Under the pieces are notes generated by a model. It had not been told where the DNA came from, made no database searches, and saw only the letters and a program-made list of their open reading frames with translations. From Clusia tigrina (lineage: Eukaryota > Arthropoda > Insecta > Diptera > Clusiidae): DNA of 64,000 nt. A program made the position numbers and the translations under genes. How positions within the stretch are numbered: position 1 is the stretch's first letter; every line of letters begins with the position of its first letter. The stretch covers positions 131,253,821 through 131,317,820 of the forward strand of contig OV050033.1 of NCBI GenBank assembly GCA_920105625.2. The letters are read 5' to 3'. Below, in pieces: positions 24,117 to 35,340 of this stretch.

Positions 24117-25338
24117 CGAGGGCGGATTGATATTGAAGCTACCTAAGTAGGAAAAAATATTTTTTTTTTCAAAAACCATTTATTTCTCAACATAGTCTAC
24201 TTTTACTTCGACTCACTTAGTAAGACGATATTCCAACTTTTTTATACCATCTGAATAATACGATTTTGGGAACCCCTCAAAATACGCGTTAGTTTCGGTA
24301 ATCATCTCTGCGAGCCATTTGTTCAAGTTTGGAAACAGGAAAAAGTCACTAGGAGCTAAATCTGGACTATAAGGTGGATGATTAACCAATTCGAAGTGTA
24401 TTTCACGTAATTTTAGCATCGTATCTAATGCTGTGTGAACCGGTGCGTTGTCTTGAAGAAAGAGCATTTTTTTCTTCTTTAAATGTGGTCGTTTTTCCTT
24501 GATTGCATCAATCAATTGATCCAATAATGCACGATTATACTTTCCTGTGATTGTGGATCCTTTTTCAAGATAATCGATGAGCAATATTCCGTGTGCATCC
24601 CAAAATACAGTGGCCATAACCTTGCCAGCCGATTTCACTGCCTTCGCCTTCTTCGGAGCACTTCCACCAGCTTCCACCCATTGTTTCGATTGATTTTTGG
24701 TTCCAGGTGTGTAGTGGTGGACCCACGTTTCATCAACAGTTATTAATCGACGCCAAAAATCAACAGGATTACGCTTTATCATATCCAAACACCGCTGTGA
24801 AGTGGTCTGTCGAACTGGTTTTTGTTCGACACTGAGCAAACGCGGCACCCATCTTGCCGATAGCTTTTTCATTTGCAAATGTTCATGCAAAATGTTGAAC
24901 ACACGTTCATATGATATGTTTACCATTTCAACAATCTCACGCAACTTGACTCGGCGATCATTCATAACGATATCGAGGATTTTCTTGATATTTTCTTCAG
25001 TAACCACCTCTTTTGGCCTTCCTGTTGATGGTATTGTTGCAGTGCTTGTTTTAAATTCAGCAATCCAATATTTTACCATGTAATCTGACGGAGCAGACTC
25101 ACCGTAATGTTTATCGAGCTTTTCTTTTGTCTCTTTCGCCGTTTTCCCTTTCACTGCACGAAATTAGCTTTTTTCATTTTTCAAGAAACACAAACGTTGC
25201 TTACTTCAAATAAACTAATCGATGAATTTGGGTGAAATTTTAACAGCTGACGTTTGACAAATCGCAATTTCTAAAAAAAAGTGTTTGTGTTTGTGCTGCC
25301 ATCTAGCGCTAGGTAGCTTCAATATAAATCCGCCCTCG
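24117..25338 (-). mobile_element. Nearly complete mariner transposon
   Basis: 1222 bp with TA duplications at both edges (24115-24116, 25339-25340). The 29 bp terminal inverted repeats begin CGAGGGCGGATT and differ at one position. The close match of the ends and the nearly intact transposase suggest a fairly recent insertion. Confidence 0.92.
24213..25177 (-). pseudogene. Mariner transposase with a damaged N-terminus
   Basis: The long frame (downward from about 25154 to the stop at 24213, about 313 residues) covers the helix-turn-helix region (KLREIVEMVNISYERVFNIL), WVPRLLSVEQK, and a D,D34D catalytic core: VDETWVHHY, LFLQDNAPVH and YSPDLAPSDFFLFP, with 34 residues between the second and third Asp. 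The ATG at 25177-25175 (MKKANF) is out of frame with it, and several residues before KGKTAKE are missing. The full family protein has about 345 residues. Catalytic residues are all present, but translation from the normal start fails, so it is probably inactive as it stands. Confidence 0.85.
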
Positions 25339-25340
25339 TA

Positions 25341-26020
25341 TTAAAAAAAGTAATAATAATCATTCCAATATTATACTTGCATTGATATTTACTTAACTAT
25401 AACTAATAATGTTCTCCACAAAAGGGACCCCACTTCACCTCTCCTCACATATGCGAATATGTTGGAAGTGCTGACATGCACTTAAGTACTCACCGTTAGT
25501 TGTAGGGTGTGTGAACTCCAGCGAGGTCAAATGTATTTACACTCTTATGCAGTCCGTTGCATTTTAAGCTTAATTTAAAAATGCAATTCACTGATAAAAT
25601 GAATAAAAACTGACTCACACCTGTTCGGAAGTTCTGAGCAAGTGGCTCACAATGGGTGGATTGGACACCAGCGAGGCGGGGAGAGTGTGAGTGAATTAAT
25701 TACAAAATGTGCTCATTCTGCCATTTTCAAATTGCCACGGAAATTCTAAAAACTTACACGAATATTCTTTATATTTATTTATCTACATTTATACAGTAGA
25801 TATTTAAATACATGTACAATATCCGCCTGCAAGAGTAATGATCTCCGTAGCAGGTTTTCATACCCTACACCCTAAAGGTGAATATACTCACTTTGTGCAG
25901 AGCGGTTTTCTTTTTTAATATAATTTTTTGCTTTTGTGTTTTTGATTTTTATAAAGAATAAATATATAATATAAAATAATTATGAACATCAAAAATTAAA
26001 TTAATAAAAATTACAAAAAT
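25341..26020. other. AT-rich spacer
   Basis: No supported gene or recognised element. Confidence 0.35.
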
Positions 26021-26024
26021 AGCA

Positions 26025-26650
26025 ACCTACCACCTAATGATCGAAGATCTTTCCTTCGTAATGTTAGAATGAACTCTGCAACTCTCTTGTTTGGGCTTTC
26101 TATGAAGCACTTGGTTGTTGCTGACTTTGTACTTTCTTCTAAAAGAAGCTCTAGATATGAATTGATGCCAGAAACAACGGGTATTGCTCCGACAGCCTCT
26201 TGAACATCTCTCTATGCACAAAGTTTTTGTCGTCGTGCCAATATCCATAAGAATATAACCGACATATCGTTTTCATCGTCTTTTGTTGTATCATAAGATT
26301 GTGGTGGCAAGTTCAACACAGCATTCAGAATGTCGCCAGATTTAGTACTCATGGCGCCCGTAATGCTCAAGCATACACTTCTCTGTAGTCCGTTTAACCC
26401 CAAACATGTGGACTTAACTCCAGTTCTGTGCCACCAGACTACAGGAGGATACAAAATTATTAGTTTGATCAGTGCTGTGGATATCCAAAATACAGGTTTA
26501 ACCGAATGCTCTTCGCCACTGTCCAAATACTTTTTCTGCTTAAATAACCTTCAGCTCAACATGCGTCTTCCAAGTGAGCTCCAATCAAGAACGACGCAGA
26601 GATATTTCACTTCCCTGGAAACACTGATATTGACACCTTTTAGTACTGAT
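26025..26650 (-). mobile_element. LINE relic: reverse transcriptase end
   Basis: On the minus strand, VKYLCVVLDWSSLGRRM (about 26600) is followed, after a stop and shift, by IKLIILYPPVVWWHRTGV, LQRSVCLSITGAMST and LNLPPQ. This is the end of an I-clade reverse transcriptase. Frames further down keep an RNase H-like remnant. Several stops; inactive. Confidence 0.8.
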
Positions 26651-26689
26651 TAATTAAGTCCTACCAGGCTTCTTTTTCATGTTGTCGTA

Positions 26690-27545
26690 CTCGGAGTCTT
26701 TCTTTATTAAGAAAGGTTTTATACGACTCCGCCTTGTTTAATAAGGTACGTTTTTTACGAATCCGCCTTCGACTATCTTAATAAATAATGCATTGTATGA
26801 CTCCGACTCCAACTTTTTTAATAAGGAAGGTTTTAACCAACTCTGACCCTGACTCCGACTACTTTAATAAGGAAAGTTCTGTACGACTCCAACTCTGACT
26901 TCTTTAATAAGTATGATTTTTTAAGCTTCTGACTACGACCTCTTTAATAAAGAACAATTTATACGACTCGACTCTAACTTTTTTAATTAGGAAGGTTTTA
27001 ACCAACTCTGACCCTGACTCCGACTACTTTAATAAGGAAAGTTCTGTACGACTCCAACTCTGACTTCTTTAATAAGTATGATTTTATAAGCTTCCGACTA
27101 CGACCTCTTTAATAAAGAACAATTTATACGACTTCGACTCCAACTTCTTTAATAAGGAAGATTTTATACGACTCCAATTTATTTAGTAAGGAATGTTTTA
27201 TACGATTCAGGATTCTTTAATAAGGAAGGATTTATACGACTCCAACTCCCACTCCAACTCCAACTACGACTTGTTTATAAAGAAAAGGGGAGGTTTTATA
27301 CGACTTCGACTCCAACTTTTTTAATAAAGAAGGCTTTATATGACTTCGACCCCAACTTCTTTAATAAGGAATACTTTATAGGGATCCTACTACTTTAGTA
27401 AAGAAAGCTTCATGAGACTACGACTCCAACTTTTTTAATAAGGAAGGTTTTTTATGACTGCAATTCCAAGTTCTTGAAGGAAGGTTCTTTTTGCCTCCAA
27501 TTTCAATTTCTTTAATAAGGAATGACTCCGGCTACGGCTCCGCCG
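26690..27545. repeat. Minisatellite, unit about 35-40 bp (ACGACTCC..CTTTAATAAGGAAGGTTTTAT)
   Basis: More than fifteen diverged units combine CGACTCCAACT(CTGACTTC) with TTTAATAAGGAAGGTTTTATA. A longer block (about 26810-26960) recurs almost exactly at 26985-27130, so there is higher-order structure. The array ends about 400 bp before the ATG of P450 gene 3. Confidence 0.88.
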
Positions 27546-27946
27546 CCCCGTTGATACATTCTCCTTTTGTGTAGGGCATTTCATAAGTGAGTGTGGCCAG
27601 TTGTCTGTATACTTGACTGGTTTTTTATCTTCATTTAAATTTGTTAGCAAGTAAAAGCAACAGCAACAACACAAACAACAACCGGCAACACGCACACTAA
27701 AGTGCTCCATGCTAATTGTATCGCGCTCTCCCCGCTCTCATCATTCCACAGCGTAATCCCACGAATATCAGCTTGCGGACTGGTAAACAGTGTCTGTAAT
27801 TTAGTCTATCAACAACGTTCGCTGGCTCGGTTCGCTTGCGTGGCTGCTCAGAAGTTCGGTGTAATTTATTTACTTTTCGTTGCTGGTTTTCAACTTTCAC
27901 TCCAAGCATTTTGTTTGCTTGCAGAACATTGCATCGAGCAAGCAAA

Positions 27947-30900
27947 ATGTTGTTCACTTTGGTCATTGGCCTGATTCTGTTAGTACTGCTTTGGGATTAT
28001 TTCAATACAAAGCACCGCAAGGATGTGTTGAAGAGATCGAAAATTGGCGGACATCGCAGTTGGCCGCTAATTGGCACCGCACTGGAAATGCGTGGCATTA
28101 ATTCAGAAAGTGAGAGACAAGTTGTGAATTATTAAAATATGTTCTTAAGTTCAAATGAGGAGGGGAGTTTGTGTGCTGTTCAGTTCAGTTCGATTGACTT
28201 AAAAGAGTGACTTATTCGTATTGTGACTAGAATTAAAAAATCTCTTTCAGACGCCATTGAGTATTTGCGCTCATCTTTAGAGGAAGGCGGAAAAATCTAT
28301 CATTCTTGGATTCTACATAAGCTCATCATATTCTCAGCGGATGCAAAGGATCTGGAGGAGATACTCAGCAGTCAAACGCTGATAGAAAAAAATGATGTCT
28401 ACGATATGCTGGCAATGTGGTTGGGTGATGGACTGCTGCGCAGCAGTGGCAAGAAGTGGCACACGCGCCGCAAGATAATCACGCCCACTTTTCACTTCAA
28501 GATCTTGGAGCAATTTGTCGAAGTGTTCGATCAGCAGAGTAATATTTTGGTGGACAAATTGAAGGACAAAGCTGATGGCAGCACTGTGGTGGATATTTTC
28601 CCCTTGATTTGCCTGATGGCATTGGACATTATAGCTGGTTGGTTGGTTCATTTTGGTGTCCACTGTAATTTTAAATTGTAATGTTGTTGTTGTTATTGTA
28701 ATTTACAGAAACTGCCATGGGCGTCAAGGTGGAAGCGCAAACAAACCCAGAGCTCAATTATGTAAAGTCCGTTAAAACGTGAGTACAAATAAGTGGATGA
28801 GTTGCAGCTATAGTGATCATAGGTATGGCCGTGGTGGGAGCACAGAGTTGGATGAGAGTGTACTAGTGTTGAGATGAGAGGGTCTGTTAACTTTAGTATC
28901 AACACCCAGAATGCGTGTGAGAGCCTATGACAGATCTCTTATCTGGCTTGCCTCAAGCCACACATAGACCTATTGGTCCTTAGCAGTACTAGATGCAGCT
29001 AGTCATCTACGTAGCGTTGTAGTAGACGTCTTGTAGGATGTCATCCTTTTTAGCGAATCTCAGGAGTGCTTGAAGTTCCATTCCTGAGACGTCTTTCAGC
29101 ATCCCAAATTGTGGGGCCCGAGCACTTTAGGCGTGTTCTTGATAACGCAGGACATATGCATAAGAAATGTTCCAATGTTTCCTTCGTTCCCAGCTCCCCC
29201 CCATTTCCTCCATATGTCATAATTGCTGATTCCCATAATGTACGCACGTGCCGCTAGTAAACTTTAGCCAATCGATATATCAGTATACTATGATAATTCT
29301 GCAGTCTTTCCTTGACAGCGCCAATACAAATCGAGTATACTTTCCTACGATTGATTTTCTCAGGACCTTCGCAGTTCTGCAGCTGGTTAAGCTATTCCAC
29401 CTCGCCGTTAGTTGTACCCTCATATCTTCGTCAGATTCTTAGAGGTTTCTGTACGTCGTTTTCTTGTTCCAATGCTAGATGCATAGAGCTTTTGGGAATC
29501 TCATCTACTATGTCATTACCTTATTTCTTTATATTGCCATTATGGCCCGGTACCCAATAGATATGTAGCCTTTCTATGGCTTCCCTGTTCTTTAAAAAAT
29601 TTTTGGACGATAATTACCTTTAGCATTGCTTGGCTATCTTCGGAGATGTTTACTTTGGAGTTGCTTTCTGTTATAGTGTAGATCAGCTCTTCGGCTTTCT
29701 CCACAGAAAACCCTCTCACTTGCAAAATACTGCAGTGATCAGGCAGGTTGATTGGCTGCTAGATCTGCACAGAAGCTTCCAGCTCTCCTTCCTTCCGTCA
29801 TATTTGAGCCTTCTGTGTAGATGTTAAAGGTCTCTTGATTAGATAGTAGTAGAAGAGGTGATAAGTCTACGCCACCCCCCTTCTTCGACTATAGACCGCC
29901 TATTATATTTAAAGTAGAAAAGAATTTTAGTGTGCTTAATTTTCAAGGAATTTTTCACTTAGAATAACCGACATGTCCAAATTACCAAAAGGATTCATTA
30001 AATCTCACCTGACCTCCATTTTATTCACTCAGAGCGCACTCAGCTTGGCTTGGCTGGGATGCCACTCTATCATATATGTAAAGCTATGATGTAGAATGGT
30101 AAACGCCACTCAAAGATGGCTTCAATATAAATACTATATAGTTATTGACATTTGAGATTCGTGAACGTGAAGATTCTATGTATAAAACATTATTTTAGAC
30201 GGCTTTGGACCGCACTTCCTTAGATACCAACAGTACTTTCATGATCAAGGTTACATATGTCCCTCACTATTTTTCTTGTACATCATGATCACAGATCCAT
30301 TTGTCCCTACCTGCTATTATATTGTCGAATCAATTAGGATCTCATTTTATCGAGTAGAAGATTATTTTTGACGGTCTTGGACATCATTTCCTTACATGTT
30401 AACACTATTTTTCTTGTACATCATGATCTAGGTTCCATTCGTCCCTACCTGACTGGACCCATGATATTGATGTCATAACTTAAATTATTTATAACTCTCG
30501 TTCAATGAGTCTCGTCTTCAATTGCAGCGTTACGAGTATAATAGCAGAACGCCTACGACGACCCACATGGCGTTTCGACTGGTCGTTCCTGGCTGTGTCT
30601 CCAAAGAATTATACACTCATGCTGGACAACATTCGGGAAATGCATGCATTCACACACAATGTCATAAAAGAGCGCCGCGACACTTTGGAGCAGACTTTAA
30701 AAGAACAGGCGACAGAGAAGGCGCCTGAACATAATCCAGACACAGAGGATGACATCGGAGGCAAGAAGCGCATGGCACTGCTGGATGTTCTATTGCAAGC
30801 CACGGTTGAGGGCAAACCGTTGAGCGATCAAGATATAAGCGAAGAAGTGGAAACATTCATGTTTGGTGGTCACGACACCACCACTAGCGCCACATCGTTT

Positions 30901-31515
30901 ATATTGTATGCCATCTCCCGCCATCCGGAGGTGCAACAGAAGGTATTCGAGGAGATACGCGAAGTGTTGGGTGATGATAAGAATCGACCGATTACGTATA
31001 AAGAACTGCAGGATCTGAAGTATATGGATTGTGTGATTAAAGAGGCGATGCGTCTGTATCCACCAGTGCCGATTATTGGACGCTACATCAGCGAGGATGT
31101 GAAAATAAGTAAACCGTTTTCTAAGTTGCCATTTGGTGGGTTGCTATAATGAATTTTTGACTTTTTTTGTACAGATAACCGCATAATTCCTGGCAACACT
31201 CATTTAAATATGATGCTATTTGTTGTGTTGCGCGACCCCGATTACTTCAAAGACCCCGATCAGTTCAAGCCGGAGCGTTTCTTCAATGAAAATCAAGCTG
31301 ATATTCTACCATTCGCTTATGTGCCCTTCAGTGCTGGTCCACGCAACTGCATTGGCCAAAAGTACGGCATGCTGGAGATGAAGAGCACCATTAGCAAAAT
31401 ACTCCGACACTATGAACTTTTGCCGTTGGGGCCTGAAGTTGTGCTCAGTCTGAGCATTATTCTGCGCTCGACAACTGGAGTTAATTTTGGATTAAAGCCA
31501 AGAATTTATAAATAG
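27947..31515 (+). CDS. Cytochrome P450, CYP4 family (gene 3 of array)
   Basis: Intact ER P450 of 513 residues. Exons: 27947-28109, 28251-28637, 28709-28778, 30528-31108, 31175-31515, all in frame. The anchor is [19 protein letters not shown]. Visible: [19 protein letters not shown] (C-helix), ETAMGVKV, signature [23 protein letters not shown] (ExxR), FKPERF and [15 protein letters not shown] with Cys459. Gly320 stands where CYP4 enzymes usually carry the heme-linking Glu, and Asp of the signature is Glu. The exon 2 donor is GTTGGT, not GTAAGT or GTGAGT as in most other introns here; gene 4 shares a GTTGG donor. Intron 3 (1749 nt) contains a minus-strand LINE relic. Gene 4 is its nearest copy (same anchor and exon sizes within one codon). 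Substrate unknown. Confidence 0.93.
28880..29880 (-). mobile_element. LINE relic inside intron 3 of P450 gene 3
   Basis: Minus-strand frames keep an RNase H remnant (about 29880-29540: [34 protein letters not shown]) and a C-terminal zinc-type segment (29247-29050: [18 protein letters not shown]). The tail near 28950 matches the family tail at 9860 and 38990. It lies antisense to the host gene. Confidence 0.75.
30190..30455. repeat. Imperfect duplication in intron 3 of P450 gene 3
   Basis: GACGG.TTTGGAC..CA.TTCCTTA and TTTTTCTTGTACATCATGATC with CCATT.GTCCCTACCTG occur at 30200-30310 and again at 30370-30455. Confidence 0.7.
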
Positions 31516-31637
31516 TTGGCTGTAGAAGTAATAATTAAGTAATTTATGCAAGATTCTAAACTGAAAGTAGCACTTTTATTCTAAGCTTAACCAATCAAGA
31601 CCATTTGTTAGACAGGCGCTGGCTTTATCATATATTC

Positions 31638-31684
<47 letters not shown>

Positions 31685-31692
31685 TATATATA
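31638..31692. repeat. (TA)n microsatellite
   Basis: More than 20 TA units lie about 120 bp after the stop codon of P450 gene 3. Confidence 0.95.
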
Positions 31693-32169
31693 CAGATCTA
31701 AATAAGCACTCGTTTCGTCAATGTGAGTTAGCTTGCGATTACCTGTTTGTTTACCGAACTTTCTTTGGTTATTTGCAAAAACATTAACTACGAGTATGTG
31801 ATAGGACTTTATGGCACTCCAATCAACGGAAGTTTTGCACGACTATTCGAGTTATCAATAAATTCTTTATGCAATAAACTAAATTTATGGTTCTATAAAT
31901 AAAAATACTTGTACCCAATCAAATTTGTTTGTTTGCTAAATTTTTCCAATAATTTATTCTTTCACACGATCCAAACGATTCGCAAGTTTAAAGGTAATGC
32001 ATAAAAGAAATGCTAAACAAGATATAAAAGAACTTCGGTGGTAAGATGTCCTCTGAGAACTTCAAATCCATTTTTCTCTATCCTAAAACCATTCCTTCTG
32101 TAATGAAGAACTTTTGTAGGGAAATGAGGCGAATTGAATCTCTTATCGCAAGCGTTTATCGTGAAGCGC

Positions 32170-33230
32170 TTGTAGCGTTATAAAGGTTAACCCTTCAAAA
32201 CTGACCTCTTCACTAAGAAGCGCAAAACTTCCTCCCAAGTGCACCCAAGTTGAATGGCCCAAGCTGAACATTAAAACGCAGGTGAAATATCTAGGACTAT
32301 TGCTCGTTAGTAAGTTGAACTGGAAAGCTAATACGCTGGAAAGAGTTCGTAAAGCTATAGTTGCACTTTATTCCTGCAAGAGAGCAATCGGAAGGAAATT
32401 GGGCTTGGAAACAAAAACCATGATTTGGATCTTTTTATCAATTCTCAGACCCATACTCTTCTACAGCGTAGTCGCTGGTGGGCGGCTCTCTATAAAGGTC
32501 CACTTTAAGTCAATAAACTGCATACGAAGACCCATCCAAAGGGCTATATGTCCTCCAACACCTCCTCCCTGATAAGCTTTTTGGTATGCAAATTGCTTCG
32601 CTCCCAGCTAAGAGATTGTATACACTAAGCAGATGAACTCAATTAGATTTCGGTTTTGGCCTTATACTAAAAAACTGGATTGCCTTAATGCTCTAAACAA
32701 GGCATCCACCTAGTCGAAGGGAGTTTCACTCTCTCGCTCTCTGCTCAATGAGCATCTCCCTGACCTTGGGTGCCAGATCATTCTGACATAATAGACTATT
32801 GTGTTGCTGATGAACTTGCAAGACGTGGGCACTACATTAACTGATATCAGTTACAAACACACCCAGACAGAGAGAACATCTCCCGCCACCGATAAATACT
32901 ATATTAGCCGAGCTTCGAACAAGCCAACAAAGGGTGGCAGGAGGGAAACAACTGTAATGCGACTAGACAGCTCTGGCGTTTTTATGATATCAGGCGCTCG
33001 AAAGAGTACATTGCTTGTATAGAAAATATATTACCTCTGTTGTGGCAGTTTTGACAGGACAATGTGTATTTGGTCGCCATGGCACCAGGCTGGGCCTCGA
33101 TGTGCGGCACACTTGTCGCAGCTGTCAAGAAGAGGTGAGGAAGAGATGGTTGTCCATCTACTCGGTCACTGTCCACCCTCTCCAGGCGCAGGTAGAAAAG
33201 TCAAGGGTGCGCCCTCTTCAATGAATTGAT
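32170..33230 (+). mobile_element. LINE relic: reverse transcriptase end, RNase H remnant
   Basis: VKYLGLLLVSKLNWKANTLE, CKRAIGRKLGLETKTMIW and ILRPILFYSV (32282-32480) are the end of an I-clade reverse transcriptase. A shifted frame near 32815 gives ADELARRGHY (RNase H). Near 33105 a C-terminal CRSCQEE segment and GHCPP appear. Many stops. Confidence 0.75.
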
Positions 33231-33669
33231 TGATCTCAAATCAATCAGGGCTTCTGTTCTAATAGGATCAAAAAATGAATTCCAAAAACAAAAACATTCA
33301 TAGCCCTCTGGCGTATTATTTGAAGCTTTTTTAAATATTCAGCCAAACATTTTTCCTCAATTGGTAGTCTACTCCATTTTGACGACTAAACATTCCTTAA
33401 TTGCTTCATGAACATTCTGCCACCTCAAAGAGCGAGTGACTATACCACTTAAAATCAACCCTCGTTACGCTTTTTCACATAATTCGGTAAGATTTATGCT
33501 TAATCAAGCTTGTTTGCCAAATTTCATTATATAGTCTGATGCGGATTAAAAGTCTCTCAAAGTACAATTTTTAGTTCTGCATAACTGTACACCACATTCA
33601 CCATATTACATCACGTTCTCATTTCTCCAAGGAGAGTATCCCACTTCAACAATTCTGTTCAAATTCAAA

Positions 33670-34065
33670 AACAGTGTTGCCAATTATTCAAAACAAAGGA
33701 AGCTCAACTCGAAGGTTTAAAGCAGGGTTGCATTTTGAGGACGAGCAAATAAAAAACGGAATGAAATTTTCAATGTTGGGCGCAGGAAATGAGGGGAATC
33801 AGGTTTTAAGGAAACCTTGGAACATCTATGTTGATGTCCATCAATCGCTAGAGCACGTTGGGTGCTCCCTGATTTAGGGAAAATGGAAAAAGTTTGGGAA
33901 TGGCCCCTCTTCTGAAGTTAGGTAAAATCGCCTCACATCTCACAATGTCCTAAATGCACCGCGAGTTCTAAATGGACACTCATCTGGTATTGCTAATATC
34001 TAACAGTTCTATGAGTGGCCCATGGTCAGCTGGTCTAACCGAACCTAAGCTAGTTTGAACACAAC
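33670..34065 (+). mobile_element. LINE 3' end fragment
   Basis: The stretch from CATCAATCGCTAGAGCACG (33838) to CTAACAGTTCTATGAGTGGCC and CTAACCGAACCTAA follows, in order, the sequence at 38855-39035. It is a diverged copy of the same LINE tail. Confidence 0.65.
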
Positions 34066-34495
34066 AAATTTGTAGGAAGTCAGTTCAGTTTCGGCGTCTG
34101 ACGTCTCTGCTAAACTATGCCATCGAACTTCCGAAAATGAGTTCAGCAAATACTCTTCCAAAGCGAGTCCCAGAATGGGCCTATCAGCGCTTCTTCCAAT
34201 TTGCACGAAATGTTTATGCTGGGAGCAGTATTGCTGTTGTTGTGTTAATCGTGGAGAAATCTTTAATATGATCTGTCACAGTAGCAGGTTACGTTCAAAA
34301 TCCGTATACCTTAAACATATATATAACATATCCACACAATATTAATCAAATATTAATTGAAATTTAAAATTTAATATATATTTTGTTTATATAATATAAT
34401 AAATGATTCATACTTTTCGCATATGAAAATTTGTTAAATCACATTCACCACGAATTCTCCCCACACTTTCACCTCAGTAAAAATTGGTTACTTTA
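34066..34495. other. Spacer with a small unrecognised open frame
   Basis: Contains a 44-codon frame at 34137-34271 (plus) that begins MSSANTLPKRVPEW and has a hydrophobic stretch GSSIAVVVLIV. I do not recognise it. The rest is AT-rich. Confidence 0.3.
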
Positions 34496-34499
34496 AGTG

Positions 34500-34785
34500 C
34501 CAGTGTGGGTCCATTTTTGTGCAGATTTCTGAGGAGAAATGTCTCTAATTGCAAGTGATACTCTTTATGATCATCACTCGTTTTATTAAGTATAATCCCA
34601 AACATATTCTGTAAATCTTGAAGGAAGTCAATTATTTGATTTAATATATGGAAGTATCTATGAAGAACCTTGTTTTTAGTACAGGTTTCTGAGGAGAAAT
34701 TAAATTTGATTATTAAATATAAACTCAAACATATTGTGTAAATCTGGAAGGAAGACAATATATATCGAAATGTCTATGATCAAAT
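34500..34785. repeat. Imperfect tandem duplication (about 160 bp)
   Basis: TTTCTGAGGAGAAAT ... CAAACATATT.TGTAAATCT.GAAGGAAG occurs at 34526-34628 and again at 34685-34757. Confidence 0.75.
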
Positions 34786-34789
34786 CTGA

Positions 34790-35340
34790 AAGGACCATTA
34801 ACGAAGTCATGCAATTTTCATCATATTTTTTGGATGATCCAAGTGAGTTGATGTAATTTTTCCTAATCCCTGATTAGAAGTAGGCTGTAAGTAGCTGCGC
34901 ACTTAAAATCAAGAATAAGAAGTCGAAATAGTGGAATAAAACACACGTCTAAATATCCTTCCGCATTTTATGTCCCTTCACAGTACGCCGGAGAAAAGTG
35001 GTTGATCATTTCTGCACCCCCCTAAAGCTTTTTGGGGTCGTTCGTAGTGGGTCTATAAACTAATCAGGGTTATTTTAGTATCACTTGATAAGCAATCAAC
35101 CATTGCATCTCGGGGCATAATCAAACATGTTTATAAAGTTAATCTATCATAAAATAACCCAAAAATATCAGCATTTTCTACATATCGGAGTGTTAACGCT
35201 ATTTGGAAGTTTAGTTTATCAGAAGCATTGGTTGGGTTAATTTAAGTTGCTGGACTGATCAAAGAGTTATTCTATTAATTAACCTATTTAGTGGTATTTT
35301 ATTAATTTCGATTTATGAGCTTTGTATTCAAGGAAACAAA
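34790..35340. other. Upstream region of P450 gene 4
   Basis: AT-rich. No convincing TATA box is placed close to the ATG, and no transposon is recognised. Confidence 0.35.
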
